This document shows, in pieces, positions 35,432 to 44,380 of a stretch of DNA of 64,000 nucleotides. The position numbers were made by a program, and so were the translations under genes. A model generated the notes under the pieces. That model did no database searches. It saw only the letters and a program-made list of their open reading frames with translations, and was not told where the DNA came from. The DNA is from JANPCX01 sp966211815 (GTDB lineage: Bacteria; Pseudomonadota; Gammaproteobacteria; Burkholderiales; Burkholderiaceae_C). The stretch spans positions 49,335-113,334 of the forward strand of contig CBIHOD010000006.1 in assembly GCA_966211815.1 (NCBI GenBank). The letters run 5' to 3'. The stretch's first letter is position 1, and every line of letters starts with the position of its first letter.

Positions 35432-36268
35432 ATGCTCCGGCAACGCGTCATCACCGCGCTGGTCCTGCTGGCCGTCCTTCTGCCGGCCCTGTTCGCGGCC
35501 AACCCGCTGCCTTTCACCGCCTTGAGCCTGCTGATGGTCGGTGCGGCGGGCTGGGAGTGGGGCCGGTTGAACGGGCTGGGGCAAGGCACCTCGCTGCTGC
35601 TCGGCGGCCTGCTCGCGACGGCGGGGGCGGTCGCCTGGTGGCTGGGTTGGACGGTGCGCGCCCCGGATGCTCTGTGGCGGGCCGCTGCGGCCTTGTGGAT
35701 CCTGGGCGGCGGGTTGACCCTCTACCTGGGCGTGGCCCGGTGGTCCAAGCTGCCGTCCATCCTCCGGCTGCTCGGCGGCTTGCTGGCGCTGTGGGTGGCC
35801 TGGCTGGCCATCGCGGGCGCCAAAGCGCTCGGTGTCAATTTCCTGCTCTCCGTGCTGTGCACGGTGTGGATGGCCGATATCGCCGCCTATTTCGGTGGCC
35901 GCCGCTTCGGCCGGCGCAAGCTGGCGCCGACGATCAGCCCAGGGAAGTCCTGGGAAGGCGTCTACAGCGGCGTGGTCGGCGTGCTGCTGCTGTCGGTGTT
36001 CTGGCTCTGGCTCGACGGCCGGTCCTGGTATTCGCCGCCCAGCATCTTCTCCACGGTGTACAGCCGTTATTCCGCGTTGGGCCTGCTGCTCGTCGCGCTG
36101 TCCCTGTGCGCGATGAGCGTGGTGGGCGACCTGGTCGAATCCCTCATCAAGCGCAGCGCCGGCGCCAAGGACAGCAGCCAGCTGCTGCCCGGGCATGGCG
36201 GCGTGCTGGACCGCATCGACGCGCTGATCCCGGTTTTCCCGATGGCGATGGCCATCCAGTCTTTCTGA
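35432..36268 (+). CDS. cdsA: Phosphatidate cytidylyltransferase
   Basis: 278 residues with about eight hydrophobic helices. The C-terminal family signature is clear: SVVGDLVESLIKRSAGAKD followed by LLPGHGGVLDRID. CdsA makes CDP-diacylglycerol, the precursor of all phospholipids. ATG 35432 follows GAGGGGATC. dxr starts only 4 bp after the stop. Confidence 0.95.
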   Translation: MLRQRVITALVLLAVLLPALFAANPLPFTALSLLMVGAAGWEWGRLNGLGQGTSLLLGGLLATAGAVAWWLGWTVRAPDALWRAAAALWILGGGLTLYLGVARWSKLPSILRLLGGLLALWVAWLAIAGAKALGVNFLLSVLCTVWMADIAAYFGGRRFGRRKLAPTISPGKSWEGVYSGVVGVLLLSVFWLWLDGRSWYSPPSIFSTVYSRYSALGLLLVALSLCAMSVVGDLVESLIKRSAGAKDSSQLLPGHGGVLDRIDALIPVFPMAMAIQSF

Positions 36269-36272
36269 AACC

Positions 36273-37469
36273 ATGGCAATGATCAAACAGCGGGTCTGCG
36301 TGCTGGGCGCCACGGGTTCGATCGGCTCCAGCACCCTGGACGTCCTGGCCCGGCACCCCGACCGCTTCGAGGTGTTCGCGCTGACGGCCCACCGCAGCGT
36401 CGACGAACTGCTCGCGCTGTGCGCGCGTTTCCATCCGAAGTTCGCCGCCATGCCGGACACCGGCTTCGCGCGCGACCTGCGCGAGAAATTGCGCGGCCAC
36501 GGCCTGAAGACCGAGGTGCTGGACGGCGAACAAGCCTTGAGCGAACTGGCCGCGCACCCGGAGGCGGACGCGGTGATGGCCGCCATCGTCGGTGCGGCGG
36601 GCCTGCGGCCTTGCCTGGCCGCCGCGCGCGCGGGCAAGCGCCTGCTGCTGGCCAACAAAGAGGCCCTGGTGGTCGGCGGCGCGTTGTTCATGCGCGCCGT
36701 GCAGGAGGGTGGCGCGACCCTGATCCCGATCGACAGCGAGCATTCCGCCATCTTCCAATGCCTGCCGGAAGACCGGGGCGCCTGGGCCAGCCGCATCCAG
36801 CGCATCGTGCTCACCGCCTCGGGCGGCCCTTTCCGCGACCGCGACCCGTCCACGCTGGGCGACGTCACGCCGGAGCAGGCCTGCGCCCATCCGAACTGGG
36901 TCATGGGGCGGAAGATCTCCGTCGATTCCGCGACGATGATGAACAAGGCCCTGGAAGTGATCGAGGCCCGCTGGCTCTTCGACCTGGCGCCCGAACGCAT
37001 CGAAGTCGTCATCCATCCGCAGAGCATCGTGCATTCGATGGTCGTCTGCAGGGACAACTCGGTGCTGGCCCAGCTTGGCACCCCCGACATGCGCGTGCCG
37101 ATCGCTTACGGGCTGGCTTTCCCCGAACGCATCGAGTCGGGCGCCACCGCGCTGGATTTCGGCGTGGCCAGCCAGATGACCTTCGCGCCGCCCGACCATG
37201 CGCGCTACCCCGGCCTGCGCTTGGCCTGGGACGCGCTGCGCGCCGCGCCCGGCTCGACGGCGGTGCTCAACGCGGCCAACGAGGTGGCGGTCGACGCTTT
37301 CCTGGACCGCCGGCTGCGCTTCGACCAGATCCACCAGGTCAACGCCGGCGTGCTTTCCCGGCTGGATGTCGCCGCCGGCGATTCCGCTTCGGTGGACGGC
37401 CTGCTGGCGCTGGACGCCAGGGCGCGCGCAGCGGCCGGGGAGCAGGTGCTGGCGCTCGGCCGGCGATAG
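36273..37469 (+). CDS. dxr: 1-deoxy-D-xylulose 5-phosphate reductoisomerase
   Basis: 398 residues. NADPH-binding LGATGSIGSSTLDVL, the metal and substrate region IDSEHSAIFQCL, and the conserved NWVMGRKISVDSATMMNK are all intact. Dxr makes MEP from DXP in isoprenoid synthesis, the pathway of ispG at 10.5 kb. In related genomes rseP often follows closely; here 320 bp intervene. Confidence 0.97.
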   Translation: MAMIKQRVCVLGATGSIGSSTLDVLARHPDRFEVFALTAHRSVDELLALCARFHPKFAAMPDTGFARDLREKLRGHGLKTEVLDGEQALSELAAHPEADAVMAAIVGAAGLRPCLAAARAGKRLLLANKEALVVGGALFMRAVQEGGATLIPIDSEHSAIFQCLPEDRGAWASRIQRIVLTASGGPFRDRDPSTLGDVTPEQACAHPNWVMGRKISVDSATMMNKALEVIEARWLFDLAPERIEVVIHPQSIVHSMVVCRDNSVLAQLGTPDMRVPIAYGLAFPERIESGATALDFGVASQMTFAPPDHARYPGLRLAWDALRAAPGSTAVLNAANEVAVDAFLDRRLRFDQIHQVNAGVLSRLDVAAGDSASVDGLLALDARARAAAGEQVLALGRR

Positions 37470-37789
37470 TGTCGTGCCCCCCAAATGACCGTCGATGGAA
37501 TCGTGGCTTGCGAGACCACCCCGCGCCGCTGCGCTCCTCGGCTTGCCGGGGCTTGCAATCCATCGACTCCGTTTCCGCCGGTCATCCGCGGGCGCCGCGC
37601 CGGTGGGTCGTTGAAAATTCAGGGGGCTGGCTTCACCCTGCCCGTCGAACGCGCGTCAAGCGCTTCTTCCCTTCGGATGGAGGGACCGACGCCCCCTGAA
37701 ATATCTTGTTTGGCCCATCCGAGACCATTTGTTTTCCGACACCACACCAGGGGCGCGGCGCCGGCCGGCGCACCGGGAGGCGAGAGTCC
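37470..37789. repeat. dxr-rseP intergenic element with nested inverted repeats
   Basis: No gene is recognised in these 320 bp. Unit 1: ATGACC-GTCGATGGA (37485-37499) pairs with TCCATCGAC (37559-37567) and GGTCAT (37580-37585), leaving a 12-nt bulge. Unit 2: TTCAGGGGGC (37618-37627) pairs perfectly with GCCCCCTGAA (37691-37700) and encloses GTCG/CGAC (37644-37647/37687-37690) and CCCT/AGGG (37669-37672/37681-37684). GTGTCG at 37469-37474 and CGACAC at 37737-37742 could be terminal repeats. The 3' end is locally AT-richer (AAATATCTTGTTTGG). This could be a palindromic repeat, a small non-autonomous mobile element or a structured rseP leader. Confidence 0.55.
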
Positions 37790-39160
37790 ATGAGCACCAT
37801 CTTCTTCTTCCTGCTGACGCTGGGCATCCTCATCGTCATCCATGAGTACGGGCATTACCGCGTGGCCCGCGCCTGCGGCGTCAAGGTGCTGCGCTTTTCC
37901 GTCGGGTTCGGCCGGGTGCTCTGGCGCAGGCAGGCCGACCCCGACGCCACCGAATTCGTGATCTCCGCGGTGCCGCTCGGCGGCTACGTGCGCATGCTCG
38001 ACGAGCGGGAGGCGCCGGTCGAGCCCGGCGAGCGGCACATGGCGTTCAACCGCAAGCCGCTTTGGCAGCGCACGGCGGTGGTCGCCGCCGGCCCGCTCGC
38101 CAACCTGCTGCTTGCGGTGCTGCTTTATGCCAGCGTCCACTGGATTGGCGTTGAAGAGCCCAAGGCCGTACTCGGCACGCCGGTCGCCGGCAGCCTCGCT
38201 GAGCGAGCGGGGTTGCAAGCCGGCGACTGGGTGCAGGCGGTCTCTTCCGACGGCTCGGCCTGGCGCGAGATCGACGCCATGCCCGATCTGCGTTGGGAAA
38301 TCACCCAGGCGGCCCTTCGTTCCGAGCCGCTCACCCTGCGGGTGACCGACCCGAAGGGCCACGGCGAGCGCCAGGCGGTGCTCGACCTGTCCGGCCTCGG
38401 CTCGGCCGACGTCGACGCCCAATTGATGCGCCGCACCGGATTGGGCGCGCCGCTGCGCGAACCGGTCATCGCGGACGTCCTGACCGGTGGGCCCGCCGCG
38501 CGCGACGGCGTGCTGGCCGGCGACCGCGTCCTCAGCGTGGACGGCCAGCCCATGGTGGACGCCGCGCAACTCCAGCAGCGCATCCGTTCGAGCCTGGACG
38601 AGCAGGGCCGGCCGCGGCCGATGCAATGGCGCGTCGAGCGCAGCGGCCAGGTGCTCGAAGTGGCCGTGACGCCGGCCGCCGCCAGGGACGGCGACAAGCC
38701 CATCGGCCGCGTCGAGGCGATGATCGGTTCCCGGCCCGAGACGGTCGAGGTCAGCCATGGCTTGTGGGACGGGTTGCGGCTCGCCGTGGTCCGAACCTGG
38801 GACATGTCGCTCGTGACCTTGAAGATGTTCGGCAAGATGCTGATCGGCGAAGCCTCCCTCAAGAACATCTCGGGGCCCATCACCATCGCCGACTACGCGG
38901 GCCAGTCCGCCAACCTCGGGCTGGCTTATTACCTGGGCTTCCTCGCCGTCGTGAGCGTCAGCCTCGGGGTGCTCAACCTGCTCCCCCTGCCGATGCTCGA
39001 TGGGGGGCACCTGATGTATTATCTTTTCGAGGCAGTGACAGGGCGGCCGGTCTCCGAGTTGTGGCTCGACCGGCTGCAGCGTGGCGGTGTGGCCATCATG
39101 CTCATGATGATGTCGCTCGCTATTTACAACGATGTGGCCCGCCTCATGGGCCTGCACTGA
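37790..39160 (+). CDS. rseP: RIP site-2 metalloprotease RseP
   Basis: 456 residues. The zinc site HEYGH (in VIHEYGHY) lies in the first transmembrane helix, two PDZ domains occupy the centre (SLAERAGLQAGDWVQAV; AARDGVLAGDRVLSVDG), and NLLPLPMLDGGHL in the third helix gives the second zinc motif. RseP cleaves RseA-type anti-sigma factors and signal peptide remnants inside the inner membrane. ATG 37790 follows GGGAGGCGAGAG. bamA starts 10 bp after the stop. Confidence 0.96.
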   Translation: MSTIFFFLLTLGILIVIHEYGHYRVARACGVKVLRFSVGFGRVLWRRQADPDATEFVISAVPLGGYVRMLDEREAPVEPGERHMAFNRKPLWQRTAVVAAGPLANLLLAVLLYASVHWIGVEEPKAVLGTPVAGSLAERAGLQAGDWVQAVSSDGSAWREIDAMPDLRWEITQAALRSEPLTLRVTDPKGHGERQAVLDLSGLGSADVDAQLMRRTGLGAPLREPVIADVLTGGPAARDGVLAGDRVLSVDGQPMVDAAQLQQRIRSSLDEQGRPRPMQWRVERSGQVLEVAVTPAAARDGDKPIGRVEAMIGSRPETVEVSHGLWDGLRLAVVRTWDMSLVTLKMFGKMLIGEASLKNISGPITIADYAGQSANLGLAYYLGFLAVVSVSLGVLNLLPLPMLDGGHLMYYLFEAVTGRPVSELWLDRLQRGGVAIMLMMMSLAIYNDVARLMGLH

Positions 39161-39170
39161 CTCCCTCCGC

Positions 39171-41486
39171 ATGCCATCTCATCCCCGTTCGAACCGTTTG
39201 CGTTCCACGCTGCTCGGCGTGGCTGTGTCTGTCGCTTCGGCGGCGCTGCTGCCCATGGCGGCGGCCTGGGCCGCGCAGCCGTTCACGCTGCGCGACATCC
39301 GCGTCGAAGGGCTGCAGCGCACCGACGCGGGCACCGTGTTCGCCTCGCTGCCTTTCCGCGTCGGCGACACCTACAGCGACGAGAAGGGCGCCTCCGCGCT
39401 GCGGGCCTTGTTCGCCACCGGGCTTTTCAAGGACGTGCGCCTGGAAATCGACAATGGCGTCGTCGTGATCGTCGTGGAAGAGCGGCCGGTGATCTCGAAC
39501 ATCGAATTCGTCGGCATGAAGGAGTTCGACAAGGAGGTGCTCCTGAAGTCGCTGCGCGACACCGGCATCGGCGAAGGCCAGCCTTTCGACCGCGCGCTGG
39601 CCGACCGCGCCGAGCAGGAGCTCAAGCGCCAGTACCTCAGCCGCAGCCTGTACGGCGCGGAGGTGGTCACGACCACCACGCCGCTTGAGCGCAACCGCGT
39701 CAACGTCACCTTCACCATCACCGAAGGCGCGGCTGCGAGCATCCGCGAGATCCGCATCCTCGGCAACAAGGCCTTCTCCGAGAGCACGCTCAAGGGCCTG
39801 CTTGACCTCAACGACGGCGGCTGGCTCAATTGGTACACCAAGGCCGACCGTTATTCGCGGGGCAAGCTCAACGCGGACATCGAGACCCTGCGGGCCTACT
39901 ACCTCAACCGCGGCTACCTGGAGTTCGAAGTGGTGTCCACCCAGGTGGCCATTTCCCCCGACAAACAAACGATCACGATCACGTTGACGGTCAGGGAGGG
40001 CCAGCCCTACACCGTCACCGCGGTCAAGCTCGAAGGCGACTTCCTCGGCCAGGACGAGGATTTCAAGTCCCTCGTCACCATCAAGCCCGGCCAGCCCTAC
40101 CGCGCGGAAGACGTCGCCGACACCACGAAGGCCTTCTCCGACCGCTACGCGATGTTCGGCTACGCCTTCGCCCGCGTGGAGTCCCGGCCCGAGGTCGACC
40201 GCGCGACGGGCCAGGTCGTCATCAATCTCACCGCCGAGCCCCAGCGCCGGGTCTACGTCAGGCGCATCCACGTGTCGGGCAACAGCCGGTCGCGGGACGA
40301 GGTCATCCGCCGGGAGTTCCGCCAGTTCGAATCCTCCTGGTACGACGGCCGCAAGATCAAGCTCTCGCGCGACCGTGTGGACCGCCTCGGCTATTTCAGC
40401 CAGGTGGATGTCGAGACCAACGAGGTGCCCGGGGCGCCGGACCAGGTCGACCTCACCGTCTCCGTCGTCGAGAAACCCACGGGCAACCTGCTGCTCGGCG
40501 CCGGGTTCTCCAGCGCCGACAAGCTGTCGCTCACGGCCTCAGTCAAGCAAGAGAACGTGTTCGGCTCCGGCAACTACCTGGGCGTCGAAGTCAACACCAG
40601 CAAGTCACAGCGCACGTTGGTGATCAGCTCGGTCAACCCCTATTTCACCATCGACGGCGTGTCGCGCGCGTTCGACGTCTACTACCGCACGAGCAAGCCG
40701 CTGAACAGCCAGGGCGAGGACTACCAGCTCATCACGCCCGGCGCGTCCGTCCGTTTCGGCGTCCCCTTCACCGAACTCGACACGGTGTTCTTCGGCATCG
40801 GCGCCGAGCAGACCACGATCAAGGGCGACCGCGCCCTGCCCAACAGCTACTTCCTCTACCGCGAGCAGTTCGGCCGGACCAGCACCTCGGTGCCGTTGAC
40901 GATCGGCTGGTCGCGCGACGGCCGCGACAGCGCCCTGGTACCCAATTCCGGCCGTTTCCAGCGCCTCAACATGGACTGGGCCATCGCGGGCGACGCGCGC
41001 TACCTGCGCACCAACGCGCAGATCCAGCAGTATTTCGCGCTCACCCCCCGTTACACGCTCGGCCTGAACGCCGAGCTGGGCTGGGGCAAGGGGCTGGGCG
41101 GGCGGCCCTATCCGATCTTCAAGAATTTCTACGGCGGCGGCCTGGGCACCGTCCGCGGCTTCGACCAGAGCTCCCTCGGGCCGGTGGATGTCACGGGCGC
41201 TTACATCGGCGGCACGCGGCGCCTCAACATGAACGGCGAGCTCTACCTGCCGCTGGGCGGCACCGGCAACGACCGCACGCTGCGCTGGTTCAGCTACGTG
41301 GACGTGGGCAACGTCTGGGGCGAGAACCAGAGCGTCGAGCTGGGCTCGCTGCGGGCTTCGGTGGGGCTGGGGTTGAGCTGGGTGTCGCCGGTCGGTCCCC
41401 TCAAGCTCAGCTATGGTATTCCGGTGCGCAAAGAGCCAACGGATAGAATCCAGCGTCTTCAATTCCAGATCGGGACAGCGTTCTAA
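39171..41486 (+). CDS. bamA: Outer membrane protein assembly factor BamA
   Basis: 771 residues. A signal peptide (SVASAALLPMAAAWA) is followed by five POTRA domains (first: PFTLRDIRVEGLQRTDAGTV) and a 16-strand beta-barrel with the VRGF motif (GTVRGFDQSS) and a C-terminal aromatic (QFQIGTAF). BamA is the essential insertase for outer membrane proteins. ATG 39171 lies just after rseP. The stop overlaps the skp start (TAATG). Confidence 0.97.
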   Translation: MPSHPRSNRLRSTLLGVAVSVASAALLPMAAAWAAQPFTLRDIRVEGLQRTDAGTVFASLPFRVGDTYSDEKGASALRALFATGLFKDVRLEIDNGVVVIVVEERPVISNIEFVGMKEFDKEVLLKSLRDTGIGEGQPFDRALADRAEQELKRQYLSRSLYGAEVVTTTTPLERNRVNVTFTITEGAAASIREIRILGNKAFSESTLKGLLDLNDGGWLNWYTKADRYSRGKLNADIETLRAYYLNRGYLEFEVVSTQVAISPDKQTITITLTVREGQPYTVTAVKLEGDFLGQDEDFKSLVTIKPGQPYRAEDVADTTKAFSDRYAMFGYAFARVESRPEVDRATGQVVINLTAEPQRRVYVRRIHVSGNSRSRDEVIRREFRQFESSWYDGRKIKLSRDRVDRLGYFSQVDVETNEVPGAPDQVDLTVSVVEKPTGNLLLGAGFSSADKLSLTASVKQENVFGSGNYLGVEVNTSKSQRTLVISSVNPYFTIDGVSRAFDVYYRTSKPLNSQGEDYQLITPGASVRFGVPFTELDTVFFGIGAEQTTIKGDRALPNSYFLYREQFGRTSTSVPLTIGWSRDGRDSALVPNSGRFQRLNMDWAIAGDARYLRTNAQIQQYFALTPRYTLGLNAELGWGKGLGGRPYPIFKNFYGGGLGTVRGFDQSSLGPVDVTGAYIGGTRRLNMNGELYLPLGGTGNDRTLRWFSYVDVGNVWGENQSVELGSLRASVGLGLSWVSPVGPLKLSYGIPVRKEPTDRIQRLQFQIGTAF

Positions 41487-42001
41487 TGAAAAGCAGCTTT
41501 GCCAAACTCCTGGGTGCATCGGCCTTGTTGGCCATCGCGTCGTTCGGCGTGCAGGCGCAGGAGCTCAAGATCGGCTTTGTCAACCAGGACCGGGTGCTGA
41601 GCGAAGCCGCGCTTTCCAAATCTGCCGAAGCCAGGAAGATCGAACTGAACAAGCGCCAGAAGGAAGTCGAGGAGCTGGCGGGCAAGCTGCGCGCCAACGC
41701 GGAACGCTTCGAGAAGGAGTCCCCGACGCTCGCCGAAGCGGAGCGCAACCGCCGCCAGCGCGACTTGGTCGAGCAAGAGCGCGAGGTGCAGCGCCGCGGC
41801 CGCATCTTCCAAGAAGACCTCGGTCAGTGGAAGCAGGAAGAAAGCGCCAACCTCGCCGAGCGCGCCCGCAAGGTCATCAAGCAGATCAGCGAGACCGAGA
41901 AGATCGACGTCGTGCTGGCCGACGCGGTCTATGTCCATCCGCGGCTCGACATCACCGACAAGGTCATCAAGGCCCTGAACGCGCAAGCCGGCGGCAAGTG
42001 A
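41486..42001 (+). CDS. skp: Periplasmic chaperone Skp (OmpH family)
   Basis: 171 residues with a cleavable signal peptide (ASALLAIASFGVQAQ) and the Skp/OmpH core: ELKIGFVNQDRVLSEA, a long charged coiled-coil (about 45-125), then IDVVLADAVYVHPRLDITDK. Skp trimers hold unfolded outer membrane proteins for BamA. The start overlaps the bamA stop by one base. Confidence 0.93.
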   Translation: MKSSFAKLLGASALLAIASFGVQAQELKIGFVNQDRVLSEAALSKSAEARKIELNKRQKEVEELAGKLRANAERFEKESPTLAEAERNRRQRDLVEQEREVQRRGRIFQEDLGQWKQEESANLAERARKVIKQISETEKIDVVLADAVYVHPRLDITDKVIKALNAQAGGK

Positions 42002-42005
42002 GGCG

Positions 42006-43118
42006 GTGGGCCACCCATCCAGCGGTCGTGTGAACGAAGAATTCCGGCTGGGCGAGATCGTCGCCGACCTCGGCGGCGAGCTGCTCGGCGACCCGGAACA
42101 GCCCATCGAGCGCATCGGGCCCCTGGAGGGCGCCACACCGCGCACGCTGACTTTCCTGTCGAACCGCCGTTACCAGGCCAAGCTGGCCGCCTCGGAAGCG
42201 GCCTGCGTCATCGTCTCCGAAGCCATGCGCGAGGCCGCGGTCGCGCGCGGCGCGGCGATCGTCGCGCCCGACCCCTACCTCTATTTCGCCAGGCTGACCC
42301 AGTGGTGGGCGCGGCGGACGCGTCCGCCGCGGTCCACCGGGGTCCACCCGAGCGCGGTGGTCGACCCTTCCGCGGTCCTCGGGTCCGGAGTCAGCGTCGG
42401 TCCCTTGGCGGTGATCGAGCCGGGCGCCCGCATCGGCGACCATGCCGTGATCGGCGCGCAGTCGCACGTCGGCGCCGGCGCCTCGGTGGGCGCCCACACC
42501 CGCCTGGCACCCAAGGTGGTGCTGGGCGCGGGCTGCACGATGGGCGAGCGCGGCATCGTGCACTCCGGCGCGGTGATCGGCGCGGACGGCTTCGGCTTCG
42601 CGCCCACGCCGCAGCAGGGCTGGGAGAAGATCGAGCAACTCGGCGCGGTGCGCATCGGCGACGACGTCGAGATCGGGGCCAACACCTGCATCGACCGCGG
42701 TGCCCTGCAGGACACCGTCATCGAAGACGGCGTCAAGCTCGACAACCTGATCCAGGTCGCCCACAACGTGCGCATCGGCGCGCACACCGCGATCGCCGGC
42801 TGCACCGGCATCGCCGGCAGCACCGTCATCGGCAAGCACTGCACCATCGCGGGCGCCGCGAACATCATCGGCCACATCACCATCGCCGACCATGTGCACG
42901 TGTCGGTGAACACCGTGGTCACGCGCTCGATCACCCAGCCCGGCGTGTACAGCGGCAGCTTCCCCTTCGACGACAATGCGTCCTGGGAGAAGAACGCGGC
43001 CACCCTCCGGCAGCTGCACCGCATCCGCGGGCGCCTGATCGCCCTGGAAAAGCAGCTCGACAACAACGACAGGCCCGACAACGCGCCGCAGGCCGCGCAA
43101 GACAAGAAGAACCCATGA
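42006..43118 (+). CDS. lpxD: UDP-3-O-(3-hydroxyacyl)glucosamine N-acyltransferase LpxD
   Basis: 370 residues from GTG 42006 (362 from GTG 42030; neither has a strong ribosome binding site). An N-terminal uridine-binding domain (about 15-110) is followed by left-handed beta-helix hexapeptide repeats and a C-terminal helix. The VAHNVRIG segment contains the catalytic His. LpxD adds the second acyl chain in lipid A synthesis. A Gln/Asn/Asp-rich tail ends the protein. Coupled to fabZ by ATGA. Confidence 0.95.
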   Translation: MGHPSSGRVNEEFRLGEIVADLGGELLGDPEQPIERIGPLEGATPRTLTFLSNRRYQAKLAASEAACVIVSEAMREAAVARGAAIVAPDPYLYFARLTQWWARRTRPPRSTGVHPSAVVDPSAVLGSGVSVGPLAVIEPGARIGDHAVIGAQSHVGAGASVGAHTRLAPKVVLGAGCTMGERGIVHSGAVIGADGFGFAPTPQQGWEKIEQLGAVRIGDDVEIGANTCIDRGALQDTVIEDGVKLDNLIQVAHNVRIGAHTAIAGCTGIAGSTVIGKHCTIAGAANIIGHITIADHVHVSVNTVVTRSITQPGVYSGSFPFDDNASWEKNAATLRQLHRIRGRLIALEKQLDNNDRPDNAPQAAQDKKNP

Positions 43119-43561
43119 TGACGATGGACATCCACGCAATCCTCTCCAAGCTGCCCCACCGCTACCCTTTCCTCCTGGTCGACCGGGTGCTGGCGCTTGA
43201 AAAAGGCAAGTCGATCCGCGCGCTGAAGAACGTCAGCATCAACGAGCACTTCTTCGTCGGCCATTTCCCGGTCCGCCCGGTGATGCCCGGGGTGCTGATG
43301 CTGGAAGCGCTGGCGCAGTGCGCCGCGCTGCTCACCAGCGAGACGCTGGATGTCGAGCCGGACGGCAAGACGGTCTACTACTTCGCGGGCGCCGACGGCG
43401 TGCGCTTCAAGCGGGTGGTCGAACCCGGGGACCAGCTCATCCTGGACGTCACGCTCGAGCGCATGAAAGCCAGCATCTGGAAGTTCAAGGGCCAGGCCTC
43501 GGTCAACGGTGAGCTCGCCGTGGAGGCCGAGCTGATGTGCACCATGCGCAAGGTCGATTGA
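43115..43561 (+). CDS. fabZ: 3-hydroxyacyl-ACP dehydratase FabZ
   Basis: 148 residues, hot-dog fold. LPHRYPFLLVDRV, the active-site GHFPVRPVMPGVLMLEALAQ with His and Glu, and FKGQASVNGELAVEAELMC are typical. FabZ competes with LpxA for 3-hydroxyacyl-ACP, which explains its position within the lpx genes. Start overlaps lpxD by 4 nt. Confidence 0.97.
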   Translation: MMTMDIHAILSKLPHRYPFLLVDRVLALEKGKSIRALKNVSINEHFFVGHFPVRPVMPGVLMLEALAQCAALLTSETLDVEPDGKTVYYFAGADGVRFKRVVEPGDQLILDVTLERMKASIWKFKGQASVNGELAVEAELMCTMRKVD

Positions 43562-43578
43562 CCGGGCGTCCGCCGAAC

Positions 43579-44367
43579 ATGGCACAGATCCACCCCACCG
43601 CCATCGTTTCCCCGTCCGCGCGACTGGCCGATTCGGTCAGCGTGGGCGCCTACACCCTGGTCGGCCCCGACGTGGAGGTGGGCGAAGGCAGCAGCATCGG
43701 CCCGCATTGCGTCATCGAAGGGCACACCCGCATCGGGCGCGACAACAAGATCTTCCAGTTCTCGTCCATCGGCGCGGCTCCGCAGGACATGAAATACGCG
43801 GGCGAGCCGACCGAGCTCGTCATCGGCGACCGCAACACCATCCGCGAGTTCTGCACTTTCAACACCGGCACCGTGCAGGACGGCGGTGCCACCCGCATCG
43901 GCAGCGACAACTGGATCATGGCCTACGTGCACATCGCGCACGACTGCCAGCTGGGCGACCACATCATCCTGGCCAACAACGCCACGCTGGCCGGCCACGT
44001 GCACCTGGCCGACTGGGTCTTCATCGGCGGCCTGACCGGCATCCACCAGTTCGTGAAGATCGGCGAACACGCCATGGCCGGTTTCGCCAGCGCCGTCACC
44101 CAGGACGTCCCGCCCTTCATGACGGTGGACGGCAACCCGCTGGCCGTGCACGGCCTGAACCTCGTCGGCCTGCGGCGCCGCGGCTTCACGGCGGAGCGCA
44201 TCGCCGTGATCAAGCAGATGCACAAGCTGCTGTACCGCCAGGGCAAGACCTTGGCCCAGGCGACCGATGAGATCGCCGCGCTGGCCGGCGCCTCGCCCGA
44301 ATCGCGCGCGGACGTCGAATTGATGGGCCGCTTCCTGGCCAACGCCACGCGCGGCATCGCGCGCTGA
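43579..44367 (+). CDS. lpxA: UDP-N-acetylglucosamine O-acyltransferase LpxA
   Basis: 262 residues. Beta-helix of hexapeptide repeats starting IHPTAIVSPSARLADSVSVG, the catalytic H-I-A-H segment (AYVHIAHDCQLGDH), and a C-terminal helical domain (LVGLRRRGFTAERIAVIKQ). It catalyses the first committed acylation of lipid A. ATG 43579 gives the canonical MAQIHPTA; in-frame codons upstream are not family-like. Confidence 0.97.
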   Translation: MAQIHPTAIVSPSARLADSVSVGAYTLVGPDVEVGEGSSIGPHCVIEGHTRIGRDNKIFQFSSIGAAPQDMKYAGEPTELVIGDRNTIREFCTFNTGTVQDGGATRIGSDNWIMAYVHIAHDCQLGDHIILANNATLAGHVHLADWVFIGGLTGIHQFVKIGEHAMAGFASAVTQDVPPFMTVDGNPLAVHGLNLVGLRRRGFTAERIAVIKQMHKLLYRQGKTLAQATDEIAALAGASPESRADVELMGRFLANATRGIAR

Positions 44368-44380
44368 GCAGGGTGTTGCC

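Noticed and set aside
37485..37793. Small protein in the dxr-rseP gap
   Set aside because: The available frame runs into rseP out of frame, lacks a ribosome binding site and has no domain; inverted repeats explain the sequence better.
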